NCBI GenBank assembly: GCA_947632485.1
Contig: CANRPJ010000006.1
Location: 52,398 to 116,397, forward strand
Reading direction: 5' to 3'
Length of the DNA: 64,000 bases
Source: an uncultured Muribaculaceae bacterium
Lineage (GTDB): Bacteria; Bacteroidota; Bacteroidia; Bacteroidales; Muribaculaceae
A program made the position numbers and the translations under genes. Shown one piece after another: positions 1 through 7,832 of this stretch. Below the pieces are notes generated by a model. That model saw only the letters and a list, made by a program, of their open reading frames with translations. It had not been told where the DNA came from and searched no databases. Position 1 is the first letter of the stretch, and each line of letters starts with the position of its first letter.

Positions 1-528
1 TCCGGTGGCGTGGTAAAGTCGGTAGGAAACGATCGTCGAGGCTATGGACGCTATGTAGTGGTTCTGCACCCAACGGGAGCGGAGACGCTCTACGGTCATC
101 TGTCAGCTGTTCTGGTAGCCGAAGGTGATGCTTTGGACGCCGGGTCTCCGCTCGGACTCGGAGGAAGCACGGGCCGCTCTACCGGCCCGCATCTTCATTT
201 CGAGGTCCGTTGGGGAGGTCTTTCGCTCGATCCATCTGAATTGTTTGATTTCGGCGCTCCGCTGCGCGTTCCTGCAAAGGCGGTTACCGTTCGCGATGTG
301 CTTGCCGCATTGACTACGGCTGAGAGCATGATGGACTCCTCCATGCCCTCAAAGGCACTTGAGATTGAGCGGGCTGCAGAGATACCCGAATATGCCGAGG
401 TGCTTTATGGCGATACTCCCTGGTCTGTGGCATGGCGATGGCAAATACCGCTGACCCGGCTTTGGAGACTCAATGGATTAAAGCCCTTCGAGCGGCCAAA
501 GCCCGGCACAAAACTCAGGTTGAGATGA
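1..528 (+). CDS. M23 family metallopeptidase with LysM, 5' truncated by window edge
   Basis: The reading frame is open from base 1, so the start lies outside the window. The visible part carries the C-terminal half of an M23 (LytM/lysostaphin) zinc endopeptidase: a YGHL segment, a GxSTGRSTGPHLHFE segment holding the catalytic HxH of the family, then a linker and a C-terminal LysM-like module (YGDTPWSVAWRWQIPLTRLWRLNGL) that would bind peptidoglycan. The family cleaves peptide cross-links in the wall or acts as a non-enzymatic amidase activator. The stop overlaps the start of the next wall-hydrolase gene by ATGA, which suggests translational coupling and a shared role in wall remodelling. The signal peptide cannot be seen. 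Confidence 0.85.
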   Translation, partial: SGGVVKSVGNDRRGYGRYVVVLHPTGAETLYGHLSAVLVAEGDALDAGSPLGLGGSTGRSTGPHLHFEVRWGGLSLDPSELFDFGAPLRVPAKAVTVRDVLAALTTAESMMDSSMPSKALEIERAAEIPEYAEVLYGDTPWSVAWRWQIPLTRLWRLNGLKPFERPKPGTKLRLR

Positions 529-1415
529 GATTATTGGCGTTAACAGTTTTTTTAGTCTCGTTTCCTTATTGTTTTTCTCAGTCGGCCGACAGTCGCTGTA
601 AAGCATATATAGAGCGGTTTGCGCAGGTGGCTATGGCTGAGCAGGAGGCTCACGGCATTCCTGCTTCCATCACATTGGCTCAGGGCATACTTGAGAGCGC
701 CTCTGGTAGGTCTACGCTTGCCACTGAGGCCAACAATCACTTCGGAATCAAATGTGGCACCGGTTGGAATGGCGAGACTACCCTTCGCTCCGATGATGTT
801 CCCGATGAGTGCTTCAGAGCATACGAATCGCCTGAGGAGAGCTATGCTGACCATAGCCGGTTTCTGCTCCGGCCGAGGTATGCCGCCCTGTTTGAGCTTG
901 ATTCTTCCGACTATGCGGGTTGGGCGCGAACGCTCCGGAAATGCGGCTACGCTACCGATCCAAATTATGCTGCCCGTCTAATAGCGATCATAGAGCGTTA
1001 TGCCCTCTATGCTTATGATTCCGGCGGATCATTGAAGGCTGCTGAGGAGAACGCTGCCTTTATAATGGACTCTCTCAGAGCTCTCCACCCCATAAGGAGA
1101 AGCCGGGGACTCCATTATGTGGTAGCCGCTCCGGGCGATACCTATAAATCGATAGCATCGGAATTGGGGCTCGATGGAGCCGCGCTTGCTGCTTTCAACG
1201 ACGCTACCTGTGCGGATTGCGAGATAAGACCCTGGGAAGAGGTGTATCTCCAGGAAAAACTTGATGCCGGCCCTGAGTCGGTAGCGAAGGCTACGATAGG
1301 CCAAGATGAGTCGATGCGGAGCATTGCCCAGCGCTATGGAATCCGCCTGGCAAAGCTGAAGGAGTATAATCCGAAGGCGAAGGATAAACCCGGAACGAAG
1401 CTAAAACTGCACTAA
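525..1415 (+). CDS. Glucosaminidase (GH73/FlgJ-like) with two LysM modules
   Basis: I chose the ATG at 525, which overlaps the preceding stop as ATGA and opens with a clear signal peptide (MRLLALTVFLVSFPYCFSQ). An upstream in-frame start would put 31 non-secretory residues ahead of it. The mature part is a glucosaminidase domain with the typical GIPASITLAQGILESASGRS helix (family catalytic Glu) and NNHFGIKC. Two C-terminal LysM-like segments follow (HYVVAAPGDTYKSIASEL and ATIGQDESMRSIAQRYGI). It should hydrolyse glycan-strand beta-1,4 bonds in the periplasm. About 296 residues is normal for Bacteroidota members. Its pairing with the M23 gene suggests a two-gene wall-turnover operon. Confidence 0.88.
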   Translation: MRLLALTVFLVSFPYCFSQSADSRCKAYIERFAQVAMAEQEAHGIPASITLAQGILESASGRSTLATEANNHFGIKCGTGWNGETTLRSDDVPDECFRAYESPEESYADHSRFLLRPRYAALFELDSSDYAGWARTLRKCGYATDPNYAARLIAIIERYALYAYDSGGSLKAAEENAAFIMDSLRALHPIRRSRGLHYVVAAPGDTYKSIASELGLDGAALAAFNDATCADCEIRPWEEVYLQEKLDAGPESVAKATIGQDESMRSIAQRYGIRLAKLKEYNPKAKDKPGTKLKLH

Positions 1416-1493
1416 CTGCAAAGTTTTGGCAGTGGGAGATGATATTTTACGCTTCCTTAACCTGCTGGATTAGGCGGCCTGCTTCCTCTGGAC

Positions 1494-1501
1494 TATCTTT
1501 G
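1494..1501 (+). promoter_or_regulatory. Bacteroidota -7 box upstream of recA
   Basis: TATCTTTG matches the TAnnTTTG consensus of the Bacteroidota primary sigma factor, 32 bases before the recA start. I see no clear LexA-type palindrome beside it. Confidence 0.6.
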
Positions 1502-1533
1502 CAACAGAAAACAATAAAATACTATATAGCTTT

Positions 1534-2745
1534 ATGGCAACGAAGAAAAAACCAGCAGCGTCGCGCACCCAGATCAGCGATGCAAAAGAGAAGCTGAAGG
1601 CGCTGAGCGTAGCTACCGCTCACCTTAACAAGAGCATGGGAAAGGGCGCTATCATGCGTCTGGGCGATGAGAAGATTGAGGATATCGAGGCTATCTCCAC
1701 AGGCTCGATCGGTCTTGACTATGCGCTCGGAATCGGAGGAGTGCCGCGCGGACGAATCACTGAGATCTACGGCCCCGAATCTTCCGGTAAGACCACTCTG
1801 GCCCTCCATGTGATAGCTGAGGCTCAGAAAACGGGTGGCATCTGCGCGCTGATCGATGCCGAGCATGCTTTCGACCGATTCTATGCCGAGGCGCTGGGAG
1901 TAGACGTAAACAACCTTTGGGTGTCGCAGCCCGACTATGGCGAGCAGGCGCTCGATATTGCCGAGCAGCTTATCAACTCCGGTGCTATCGACGTGCTGGT
2001 GATCGACTCTGTGGCGGCGCTTACGCCGAAGGCTGAGATCGAGGGCGAGATGAGCGATCAGAAGGTAGGTCTGCATGCACGCCTCATGAGCCAAGCTCTC
2101 CGCAAGCTTACAGGTACCATTTCCCGCACGCGCACGAGCTGCATCTTCATCAACCAGATGCGTGAGAAAATCGGCGTGATGTTTGGCTCTCCAGAAACCA
2201 CTACCGGCGGTAATGCCCTGAAATTCTACGCTTCCGTGCGTATCGACATCAGGCCTTCCTCGATGATCAAGAGCGGCGACGATGTAATCGGTCGTCTGGC
2301 GAAGGTGAAAGTTGTGAAGAATAAGGTGGCTCCCCCGTTCATGAAGGCTCAGTTCGACATCATGTTTGGCGAAGGCATTTCGAGGAGCGGTGAGGTGCTC
2401 GATCTGGCTGTAGACCTTGGAATCGTGAAAAAGAGCGGTGCCTGGTTCTCCTACAAGGGTGCCAAGCTGGGTCAGGGACGCGATGCTGTGAAGGGTGCTA
2501 TAGCCGACAATCCGGAGCTTTTCGAAGAGCTGCGTAAGGCGGTGGTCGATGCTCTGGAGGCCAACCGCGCGGCTGCTAAATCGGCCAAGAAGCCGAGCCC
2601 TTTCCTGCCGAGCAAGGATTCTGAGCGCGTTGATTCCGACGACGATATCGATGAGACAGATGATGAAGCCGATGACGATGGCAGCGGCTACGAGGATGCC
2701 GAGGATTTCTTCGGTGAGGATCTCGATGTAGAGATTCCTGACTGA
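1534..2745 (+). CDS. recA: Recombinase RecA
   Basis: Catalyses ATP-dependent homologous pairing and strand exchange and acts as SOS co-protease. Walker A (GPESSGKT) lies at residues about 80-87, the DNA-binding loop and ATPase core follow, and the KxxPF segment (KNKVAPPF) is present. At 403 residues it is longer than E. coli RecA because of a very acidic tail from about residue 358 (runs such as [16 protein letters not shown]). In E. coli the acidic RecA tail is autoinhibitory. Part of the DNA coding for this tail recurs at 5396-5479 (see that entry). The gene has its own promoter box and a downstream hairpin, so it looks monocistronic. Confidence 0.98.
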   Translation: MATKKKPAASRTQISDAKEKLKALSVATAHLNKSMGKGAIMRLGDEKIEDIEAISTGSIGLDYALGIGGVPRGRITEIYGPESSGKTTLALHVIAEAQKTGGICALIDAEHAFDRFYAEALGVDVNNLWVSQPDYGEQALDIAEQLINSGAIDVLVIDSVAALTPKAEIEGEMSDQKVGLHARLMSQALRKLTGTISRTRTSCIFINQMREKIGVMFGSPETTTGGNALKFYASVRIDIRPSSMIKSGDDVIGRLAKVKVVKNKVAPPFMKAQFDIMFGEGISRSGEVLDLAVDLGIVKKSGAWFSYKGAKLGQGRDAVKGAIADNPELFEELRKAVVDALEANRAAAKSAKKPSPFLPSKDSERVDSDDDIDETDDEADDDGSGYEDAEDFFGEDLDVEIPD

Positions 2746-2765
2746 TACCCTATTGGAGCTTACAG

Positions 2766-2803
2766 GCGCCCCCGGCGGAGAGATCCTTCGGGGGTGCGCT
2801 TTT
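2766..2803 (+). terminator. Putative rho-independent terminator of recA
   Basis: A GC-rich hairpin (arm GCGCCCCCG pairing with CGGGGGTGCGC, with a small bulge) is followed by TTTT, 20 bases after the recA stop. Confidence 0.7.
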
Positions 2804-2831
2804 ATAAGGTGGTAACTGACGAAAAAATGCG

Positions 2832-2839
2832 TAAATTTG
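2832..2839 (+). promoter_or_regulatory. -7 box upstream of TonB receptor
   Basis: TAAATTTG fits TAnnTTTG and lies 38 bases before the receptor start, after the recA terminator. Confidence 0.5.
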
Positions 2840-2877
2840 CCGTGCGTACAGAAAAATCAGGCAGCACAGGTTTATAG

Positions 2878-4908
2878 ATGGCGTTAATGAGAGGCTATAT
2901 TGTTTCGGTTTCCGCGGCTTTGGCAGTCGGTATCTGTCAGGCTTCTGCCTTCCCGCAGGATATTGTCACTGAGGAGTTGGAGGAAGTGGTAGTGACAAGA
3001 CCCAAAAACAGCAAGCTGCGGGCTGACGGAATGAACACTGAGCTCATCACTGCTGCCGATCTCAAGAAAGCGGCCTGCTGCAATCTGGGAGAAAGCTTCA
3101 CTACCAATCCGTCGGTCGATGTTAGTTACAGCGATGCCGCTACCGGTGCGCGCCAGATAAAGCTTCTCGGGCTTGCCGGCACCTATGTGCAGATGCTCAC
3201 CGAGAATGTGCCTAATCTGCGGGGAGCGGCCGGGCCCTTCGGGCTGGGATACATTGCCGGACCCTGGCTGCAGTCAATTCAGGTAAGCAAAGGCGCAAGT
3301 TCCGTGAAAAATGGCTTCGAGTCCGTTACGGGACAGATCAATATTGAAATGCGTAAGCCGCAGCTCGAGCCCTCATTCAATCTCAATCTGTATGGGAGTC
3401 TTGAGGGAAAGGGGGAAGCCAATCTTGCCGGAAATATCCATCTTGATGATAAATGGAGCACCGGCCTTCTGATTCATGGAGAAAACTCTTTCGCGAGCCA
3501 CGACGGCAATGACGACGGCTTTGTAGACCAACCCAGAATCCGCCAGATCGCGGCCATGAACCGCTGGGCGTATCTGGGTCATTCCTACGTGTTTCAGGCG
3601 GCTGTAAAGTATCTCGACGAGAAGCGGCGTAGCGGCCAGATTCATCATGCCGAACATATAGCCGATCCCTACGTGATCGACATAAAGACCCGCCGCTGGG
3701 AGGGATTTACTAAAAACGCCTTCATTTTCGACCCTGATAATGACGGCAATATAGCTCTCATAGCTTCTGCCAATTCTCACCGTCAGGAGGCTCTCTATGG
3801 GGTGAAACTCTACGATGTGACCCATACCGACGCCTATCTGTCGGGAATGTTCGAGCGCAAATGGGCTGATGGTCTTCATGCCCTTTCCACGGGGCTTAGT
3901 CTCCTTTACGATAATTACCACCAGACCCTATCGGAAACCTCTTCCCTGGCTCTGCCCTATCTTTATCCTGCAGGCCGATACAACGAGCATGAGGCCACTA
4001 CCGGCGCCTATGCGCAATATACGCTCAATGCCGATGGAAAACTGATCCTTATGGGCGGCATGCGCCTTGACCGCAGCTCGCTCTATGGCTTTATGTTTAC
4101 CCCGCGCCTCCATGCCCGCTTCACCCCCTCCGATCCGCTGTCAATTAATTTCTCAGTGGGTAAGGGCTATCATTCCCCTCACCCTCTCGCAGAATATCAT
4201 TACCTGCTTGCCTCGTCGAGATCGCTTGTAATAGAGAAGAATCTGCGTCAGGAATCAGCGTGGAATGTGGGCGGCTCCGTAAGCTCCCGGCTCTATCCCT
4301 TCGGGCGGCTGCTGAATCTGTCAGCCGAATATTATTATACGGGATTCACCGACCAGCTCATTGTAGATCTCGATACTGACCCGCATTCCGCTATTATCGG
4401 CAATCTCGGGGGACGCTCCTATTCACATACCTTCCAGATTGAAGCGAGCTACGATATAATCCGAGATCTCAATTTCGGAGTGGCGTATAGGCTTACCGAT
4501 GTGCGGGCGGATTATGGTCAGGGTTTGAGGCAGAAGCCTCTCACCTCGCGCAATAAAGGACTTTTCACACTGAGCTATGCGCCCATGATGGGGCTTTGGC
4601 AGTTTGATGCCACTTGCGCTATAAGCGGAGGAGGACGCAATCCCGATCCTTATACACTCGCTGACGGCTCTCCCTCGTGGAGCAGCCGGTATACTCCGTA
4701 TGCGCAGCTGAATCTGCAGATTACGCGTAATTTCCGCCACTGGAGCATATATGCCGGAGGGGAAAACCTCACCTCCTACCGCCAGAAGCACCCTATCATT
4801 GGAGCGGCTGACCCGTGGGGGAAGAATTTCGACGCCACGATGATACATGCGCCGGTTATGGGGGCAATGTTCTACATCGGTTTGCGTTATAACTTTACAA
4901 AGTTCTAA
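2878..4908 (+). CDS. TonB-dependent receptor, probable metal-related
   Basis: A 676-residue outer-membrane TonB-dependent transporter. A signal peptide precedes a TonB-box-like EELEEVVVT segment. Next comes the plug, with the distinctive KKAACCNLGESFTTNPSVDV stretch and a VSKGASSVKNGFESVTGQIN segment, then a 22-strand-type barrel ending in an aromatic residue (YNFTKF, terminal Phe). Bacteroidota receptors with this plug signature are commonly found next to heavy-metal-associated domain proteins, as here (24 bases downstream). I infer a role in transport or homeostasis of copper or another soft metal; the substrate is not shown by the sequence. The absence of a carboxypeptidase-like N-terminal domain separates it from SusC proteins. 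Confidence 0.85.
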   Translation: MALMRGYIVSVSAALAVGICQASAFPQDIVTEELEEVVVTRPKNSKLRADGMNTELITAADLKKAACCNLGESFTTNPSVDVSYSDAATGARQIKLLGLAGTYVQMLTENVPNLRGAAGPFGLGYIAGPWLQSIQVSKGASSVKNGFESVTGQINIEMRKPQLEPSFNLNLYGSLEGKGEANLAGNIHLDDKWSTGLLIHGENSFASHDGNDDGFVDQPRIRQIAAMNRWAYLGHSYVFQAAVKYLDEKRRSGQIHHAEHIADPYVIDIKTRRWEGFTKNAFIFDPDNDGNIALIASANSHRQEALYGVKLYDVTHTDAYLSGMFERKWADGLHALSTGLSLLYDNYHQTLSETSSLALPYLYPAGRYNEHEATTGAYAQYTLNADGKLILMGGMRLDRSSLYGFMFTPRLHARFTPSDPLSINFSVGKGYHSPHPLAEYHYLLASSRSLVIEKNLRQESAWNVGGSVSSRLYPFGRLLNLSAEYYYTGFTDQLIVDLDTDPHSAIIGNLGGRSYSHTFQIEASYDIIRDLNFGVAYRLTDVRADYGQGLRQKPLTSRNKGLFTLSYAPMMGLWQFDATCAISGGGRNPDPYTLADGSPSWSSRYTPYAQLNLQITRNFRHWSIYAGGENLTSYRQKHPIIGAADPWGKNFDATMIHAPVMGAMFYIGLRYNFTKF

Positions 4909-4932
4909 ATCACGAAACAACAACCTATAACA

Positions 4933-5325
4933 ATGAAAAAATTAATCGTAGCAGCCTTTTGCGCACTAATGATGGCAGGTACGGCTTTTGCTAAGGAGAA
5001 ATCCGATACTACAGTCGTATTCACCGTAAATCCCGTTATGACCTGTCAGAATTGTGAGAACAAGATCAAGACCAATCTGCGTTATGAGAAGGGAATCACG
5101 AATATCCAGACTTCTCTTAAGGAGCAGAATGTAAAGGTCACCTACAATCCGAAGAAAACCAACGTAAGCAATCTCATGAAAGGTTTCTCCAAGATCGGCT
5201 ACGAAGCCAAGGAGGTGACTGGTGCGTGTCAGCCTGCCGGAAAGGAGTCGTGCGATAAAGCCGGGGATTCCTGCTGTTCCGGGAAGGATTCCAAGAAGGA
5301 ATCCTGCTCAGGAAAGTGCCACTGA
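4933..5325 (+). CDS. Secreted heavy-metal-associated (HMA) domain protein
   Basis: A 130-residue exported protein with signal peptide MKKLIVAAFCALMMAGTAFA and one HMA fold carrying the metal-binding motif MTCQNC at about residues 35-40. A cysteine-rich C-terminal tail (CQPAG, SCDKAGDSCCSG, SCSGKCH) adds further likely thiol ligands and ends in CH. HMA proteins bind Cu(I) or similar ions and pass them to partners. Being periplasmic and directly downstream of the receptor, it is a plausible acceptor for metal entering through it. The tail is longer and more cysteine-rich than a simple CopZ chaperone. The gene ends just before the first of two near-identical hairpins. Confidence 0.85.
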   Translation: MKKLIVAAFCALMMAGTAFAKEKSDTTVVFTVNPVMTCQNCENKIKTNLRYEKGITNIQTSLKEQNVKVTYNPKKTNVSNLMKGFSKIGYEAKEVTGACQPAGKESCDKAGDSCCSGKDSKKESCSGKCH

Positions 5326-5347
5326 TAATATTTAGTCCAGATAAAAG

Positions 5348-5382
5348 GCGCTCCCTGAGGGTTTTATCCGTCAGGGAGCGCT
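5348..5382. repeat. Direct repeat 1 / hairpin terminator flanking the AbiE island
   Basis: A perfect 11-bp stem (GCGCTCCCTGA with TCAGGGAGCGC) and a 12-base loop, 22 bases after the HMA gene stop. The same 35-base unit occurs again at 7226-7260 in the same orientation with a single difference in the loop. It probably acts as terminator for the HMA gene and, with its twin, bounds an AT-rich insert. Confidence 0.8.
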
Positions 5383-5401
5383 GAGTGCTTTCTTTCCGAG
5401 C

Positions 5402-5479
5402 ATGGATTCTGAGCGCGTTGATTCTGACGACGATATTGATGAGACAGATTATGAAGCCGATGATGACGGCAGTGCTTGA
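5402..5479 (+). CDS. 25-codon ORF derived from the RecA acidic tail (possible micropeptide or recA fragment)
   Basis: Bases 5396-5475 align with recA 2608-2687 at about 72 of 80 positions. In the copy, the recA codon AAG (Lys361) has become ATG and a TGA closes the frame after 25 codons, so the piece reads as an intact acidic peptide starting [11 protein letters not shown] and ending DDDGSA. Of the internal codon differences from recA, five are synonymous and only Asp to Tyr and Gly to Ala change a residue. It may be an inert scar of a recombination event that carried a recA 3' end from a related strain, or a real micropeptide mimicking the RecA tail. No convincing ribosome-binding site or promoter box is visible directly upstream. 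It ends 3 bases before the convergent AbiEii stop. Confidence 0.4.
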   Translation: MDSERVDSDDDIDETDYEADDDGSA

Positions 5480-5482
5480 ATA

Positions 5483-6490
5483 TTAATCCTTAAATAAGTT
5501 CTCTATCCTCTCTACAATTTTAAGTATCTCAGAAAAAGTCGGAACATTATCTTCATATATCATATTCGTTACCATAGTATCATAGTCGTTTTTCCATTCC
5601 TCGATAGCGCTTTCAGGGGGAGTGAGGGTAATCCGTTTACGAATGTCAGGTGTATAGTCAACATCGCGTATTGAAGTGAATACTTCCCGATGATGGCGAA
5701 TTGTTTCCCACAGTTCATCATCAGGAATAGCCTTATCAGCAATTCCTGCCTCATACATCTTGCATAGGTCATACAAGTGTCGTGATTTACGATTTGCATT
5801 AAGGCACCCATTTGTAGAGAAAAGTTCATGGAGCAGAAATGCTTTTTCGAGGAATGTCTTTTCAGCCAGAGCTGTTACAATCTTAATCTCGTGATCGTTT
5901 GATGTAAGATGTGGGAACGTTTCTGTCACAAAGGATTCAACTTTTGCTTTGGCTGTCGGTTCAAACAGAGAACGTGCCCCAACTTCCAGCAGTATCTCAT
6001 CACGAAGATACGCATTGACGCTTGAGTGAAGCACTGATTTATAGTATATATGAATCTGTCGAGGCTCAGGGTAAGTAGCATCCCCTTCTCCATCGGGATC
6101 TGCCATTATAGTAAGGAGTTCACTTAATCCTGCTTGCTCTACTGCCGTAGTCAGGTCATTGGCAAGAGTATCCCGTACAAAAATTGATGATTCTTTTCGT
6201 AACTTCTTCAATTGTCTCTTGGTTAAATCTCCATCTATTCCGAACATACTCCTATCTATAGCAATATCGATGTCTTCTGAAAACCGATGTATAACACCCC
6301 AGACCTTACTAAGTGAAGTGCCACCTTTGAACACCATCTTGTCAGCGTATGGTAATGAGAAAAGAATATTAAGTATCTCCGTTACCCAAAAGTCTTTCTC
6401 AATAGCAGCTACAGGGAGTTTTATTTTTGTAGCTATCTGTTCAAATGCTATTCGTCTCTGAGCCTCTGTTAATTTGAGAAATTTATTCAT
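5483..6490 (-). CDS. AbiEii/AbiGii-family nucleotidyltransferase toxin
   Basis: A 335-residue protein with the two signatures of the AbiEii nucleotidyltransferase family: KGGTSLSK at residues 55-62 and RFSEDIDI at about 69-76 (the DxD metal-binding site). In known AbiE systems (type IV toxin-antitoxin, phage abortive infection) such enzymes are GTP-binding nucleotidyltransferase toxins; the relative MenT adds nucleotides to tRNA acceptors. The gene overlaps the upstream antitoxin by 8 bases, the usual order antitoxin-toxin. Base composition is clearly AT-richer than the flanking genes, which suggests acquisition. The target in this organism is unknown. Confidence 0.88.
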   Translation of the reverse strand: MNKFLKLTEAQRRIAFEQIATKIKLPVAAIEKDFWVTEILNILFSLPYADKMVFKGGTSLSKVWGVIHRFSEDIDIAIDRSMFGIDGDLTKRQLKKLRKESSIFVRDTLANDLTTAVEQAGLSELLTIMADPDGEGDATYPEPRQIHIYYKSVLHSSVNAYLRDEILLEVGARSLFEPTAKAKVESFVTETFPHLTSNDHEIKIVTALAEKTFLEKAFLLHELFSTNGCLNANRKSRHLYDLCKMYEAGIADKAIPDDELWETIRHHREVFTSIRDVDYTPDIRKRITLTPPESAIEEWKNDYDTMVTNMIYEDNVPTFSEILKIVERIENLFKD

Positions 6491-7088
6491 AAGATGTGAG
6501 TATGATTTTACGGATCCATGCCGGAATTAGGGCAAAATCCCTTTTTATTGTATCGAATGGTACGTCTTTAATCAGCTTCCGCACTCGTGTTAATTGTTCG
6601 TTTGTAAGGTTATTTTCTCCAATCTCCCTGAGTGCAAAAGTGAGAAGCATAACGAAATCGTTTTGAAAAGCCAGGTTCTTTTTAGCTGTATGTCTGAACA
6701 GAATTCCTCTTTCTCCGTTTAGCTTCACTTTACGGGGGGAGCCATCAGTCAGGTAAACTACATTCATCGGCAATTGCGTCGACAAGCCAAGCTTATTGAG
6801 GGCATAGACTCCGGTTGGTACAATCTTTGCCTTGTCACGTTGAGCTATAGCAGCAGCAATTTCTTCAAAGGTGGGATATAGTACCCCCAGTCCCAAGTCT
6901 TTATCAATTTTAGGATAACAGTATATGCCACGTGCCACTCTTATCAGCCGGTTTTTAGCCGTGAGTCGTTCAAAGGCCTTTTGAACGGCTTTTGAGTCGC
7001 CGTATCCTGCGAAATCGAGAGGTGATATTACTGTACCCCTTCCGCGTTTTGATATGTTCGTAATTATTCTTTCTTCAAGAGATTGCAT
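6483..7088 (-). CDS. AbiEi-like antitoxin / transcriptional repressor (DUF6088 type)
   Basis: About 201 residues from the ATG at 7088. An upstream TTG at 7115 would lie inside the operator palindrome, so I prefer the ATG. The N-terminus is a winged-helix-like region (SKAVQKAFERLTAKNRLIRVARGIYCYPK) typical of AbiEi/DUF6088 proteins, followed by the antitoxin C-domain (PTGVYALNKLGLSTQLP, KVKLNGERGILFRHT). Family members repress their own promoter by binding inverted repeats and counteract the partner nucleotidyltransferase. It precedes and overlaps the toxin gene, consistent with coupled expression. Confidence 0.85.
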   Translation of the reverse strand: MQSLEERIITNISKRGRGTVISPLDFAGYGDSKAVQKAFERLTAKNRLIRVARGIYCYPKIDKDLGLGVLYPTFEEIAAAIAQRDKAKIVPTGVYALNKLGLSTQLPMNVVYLTDGSPRKVKLNGERGILFRHTAKKNLAFQNDFVMLLTFALREIGENNLTNEQLTRVRKLIKDVPFDTIKRDFALIPAWIRKIILTSYE

Positions 7089-7104
7089 TTGATTCTCAGG
7101 GTTA

Positions 7105-7139
7105 TTTTGTCGCAAATATACGATATATTTGCGACAAAA
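7105..7139 (-). promoter_or_regulatory. Perfect palindromic operator/promoter of the AbiE pair
   Basis: Arms TTTTGTCGCAAATATA and its exact reverse complement (16 bp each) are separated by CGA. The minus strand carries TATATTTG at 7120-7113, a TAnnTTTG -7 match, inside the palindrome and 24 bases before the antitoxin ATG. A dimeric AbiEi bound here would block its own promoter. Confidence 0.8.
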
Positions 7140-7225
7140 CCATGTTATGCAATGATTGATTTTTGAGCTGCGTTTGTGTTATATGACCGATGTGAAGAGT
7201 GCTGGAGGATAATCAAAAAAATTGA

Positions 7226-7260
7226 GCGCTCCCTGAAGGTTTTATCCGTCAGGGAGCGCT
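7226..7260. repeat. Direct repeat 2 / hairpin terminator flanking the AbiE island
   Basis: The second copy of the 35-base hairpin unit (34 of 35 identical to 5348-5382), with a 12-bp stem from 7225 to 7260. It lies 32 bases beyond the vorC-like stop and can terminate the minus-strand vor operon. Confidence 0.8.
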
Positions 7261-7292
7261 TACTATAAAGAGATTCTAACTTGCGTAGTTGC

Positions 7293-7832
7293 TCAATGAA
7301 TCAGCGTGCGGCCTTTCTCAATAGCCTGCTCGTTGAGCGGAATGAGATGGTGGTGACGCTCGGGAAGGCTCTTCTTGAGGCCTTTCACTACATTCTCCAT
7401 CGGCAGCTTATATTCCATGGCTTCAAGGAGGGTACCCATCACTACCATGTTGTAGGCCTTCGAGTTGCCCAGTTCGAGAGTGGCTCCCATTGCGTCGATC
7501 GGGTAGATTTTGATGTCTGTGCGGTCGGGGCGCGTATGGATACCGTTGTTATCGTAGATCAGCACTCCTCCGGGCTTCACCTTCGGTGCAAACTTGTCGA
7601 GGCTCTGCTGGTTGAGGGCCACTACGATATCGTATTTATCGAGCACGGGCGAGGAAATACGCTCGTCGGAGAGGATCACGGTTACGTTGGCTGTACCTCC
7701 GCGCTGCTCAGGGCCGTAGGAGGGCATCCAGGTCACCTCTTTATCGTCCATCAGCCCGCTGTATGCCAGAATCTTGCCCATCGAGAGCACGCCCTGGCCG
7801 CCGAATCCGGCTATGATTATCTCTGTTATCAT
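7293..7832 (-). CDS. 2-oxoacid:ferredoxin oxidoreductase, gamma subunit
   Basis: A 179-residue gamma subunit (pyruvate/ketoisovalerate oxidoreductase catalytic domain) with the family start EIIIAGFGGQGVLSMGKILAYSGL and the segment SYGPEQRGGTANVTVILSD. With the alpha and beta subunits and the small ferredoxin it oxidatively decarboxylates a 2-oxoacid to its acyl-CoA, reducing ferredoxin; this is an anaerobic route for branched-chain keto acids. Its start overlaps the beta-subunit stop by 4 bases. It is the last gene of the minus-strand operon and is followed by a hairpin at 7226-7260. Confidence 0.9.
   Translation of the reverse strand: MITEIIIAGFGGQGVLSMGKILAYSGLMDDKEVTWMPSYGPEQRGGTANVTVILSDERISSPVLDKYDIVVALNQQSLDKFAPKVKPGGVLIYDNNGIHTRPDRTDIKIYPIDAMGATLELGNSKAYNMVVMGTLLEAMEYKLPMENVVKGLKKSLPERHHHLIPLNEQAIEKGRTLIH

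Noticed and set aside
7089..7115. TTG start for the AbiEi-like gene
   Set aside because: It lies inside the operator palindrome and the -7 box; ATG at 7088 is better placed.
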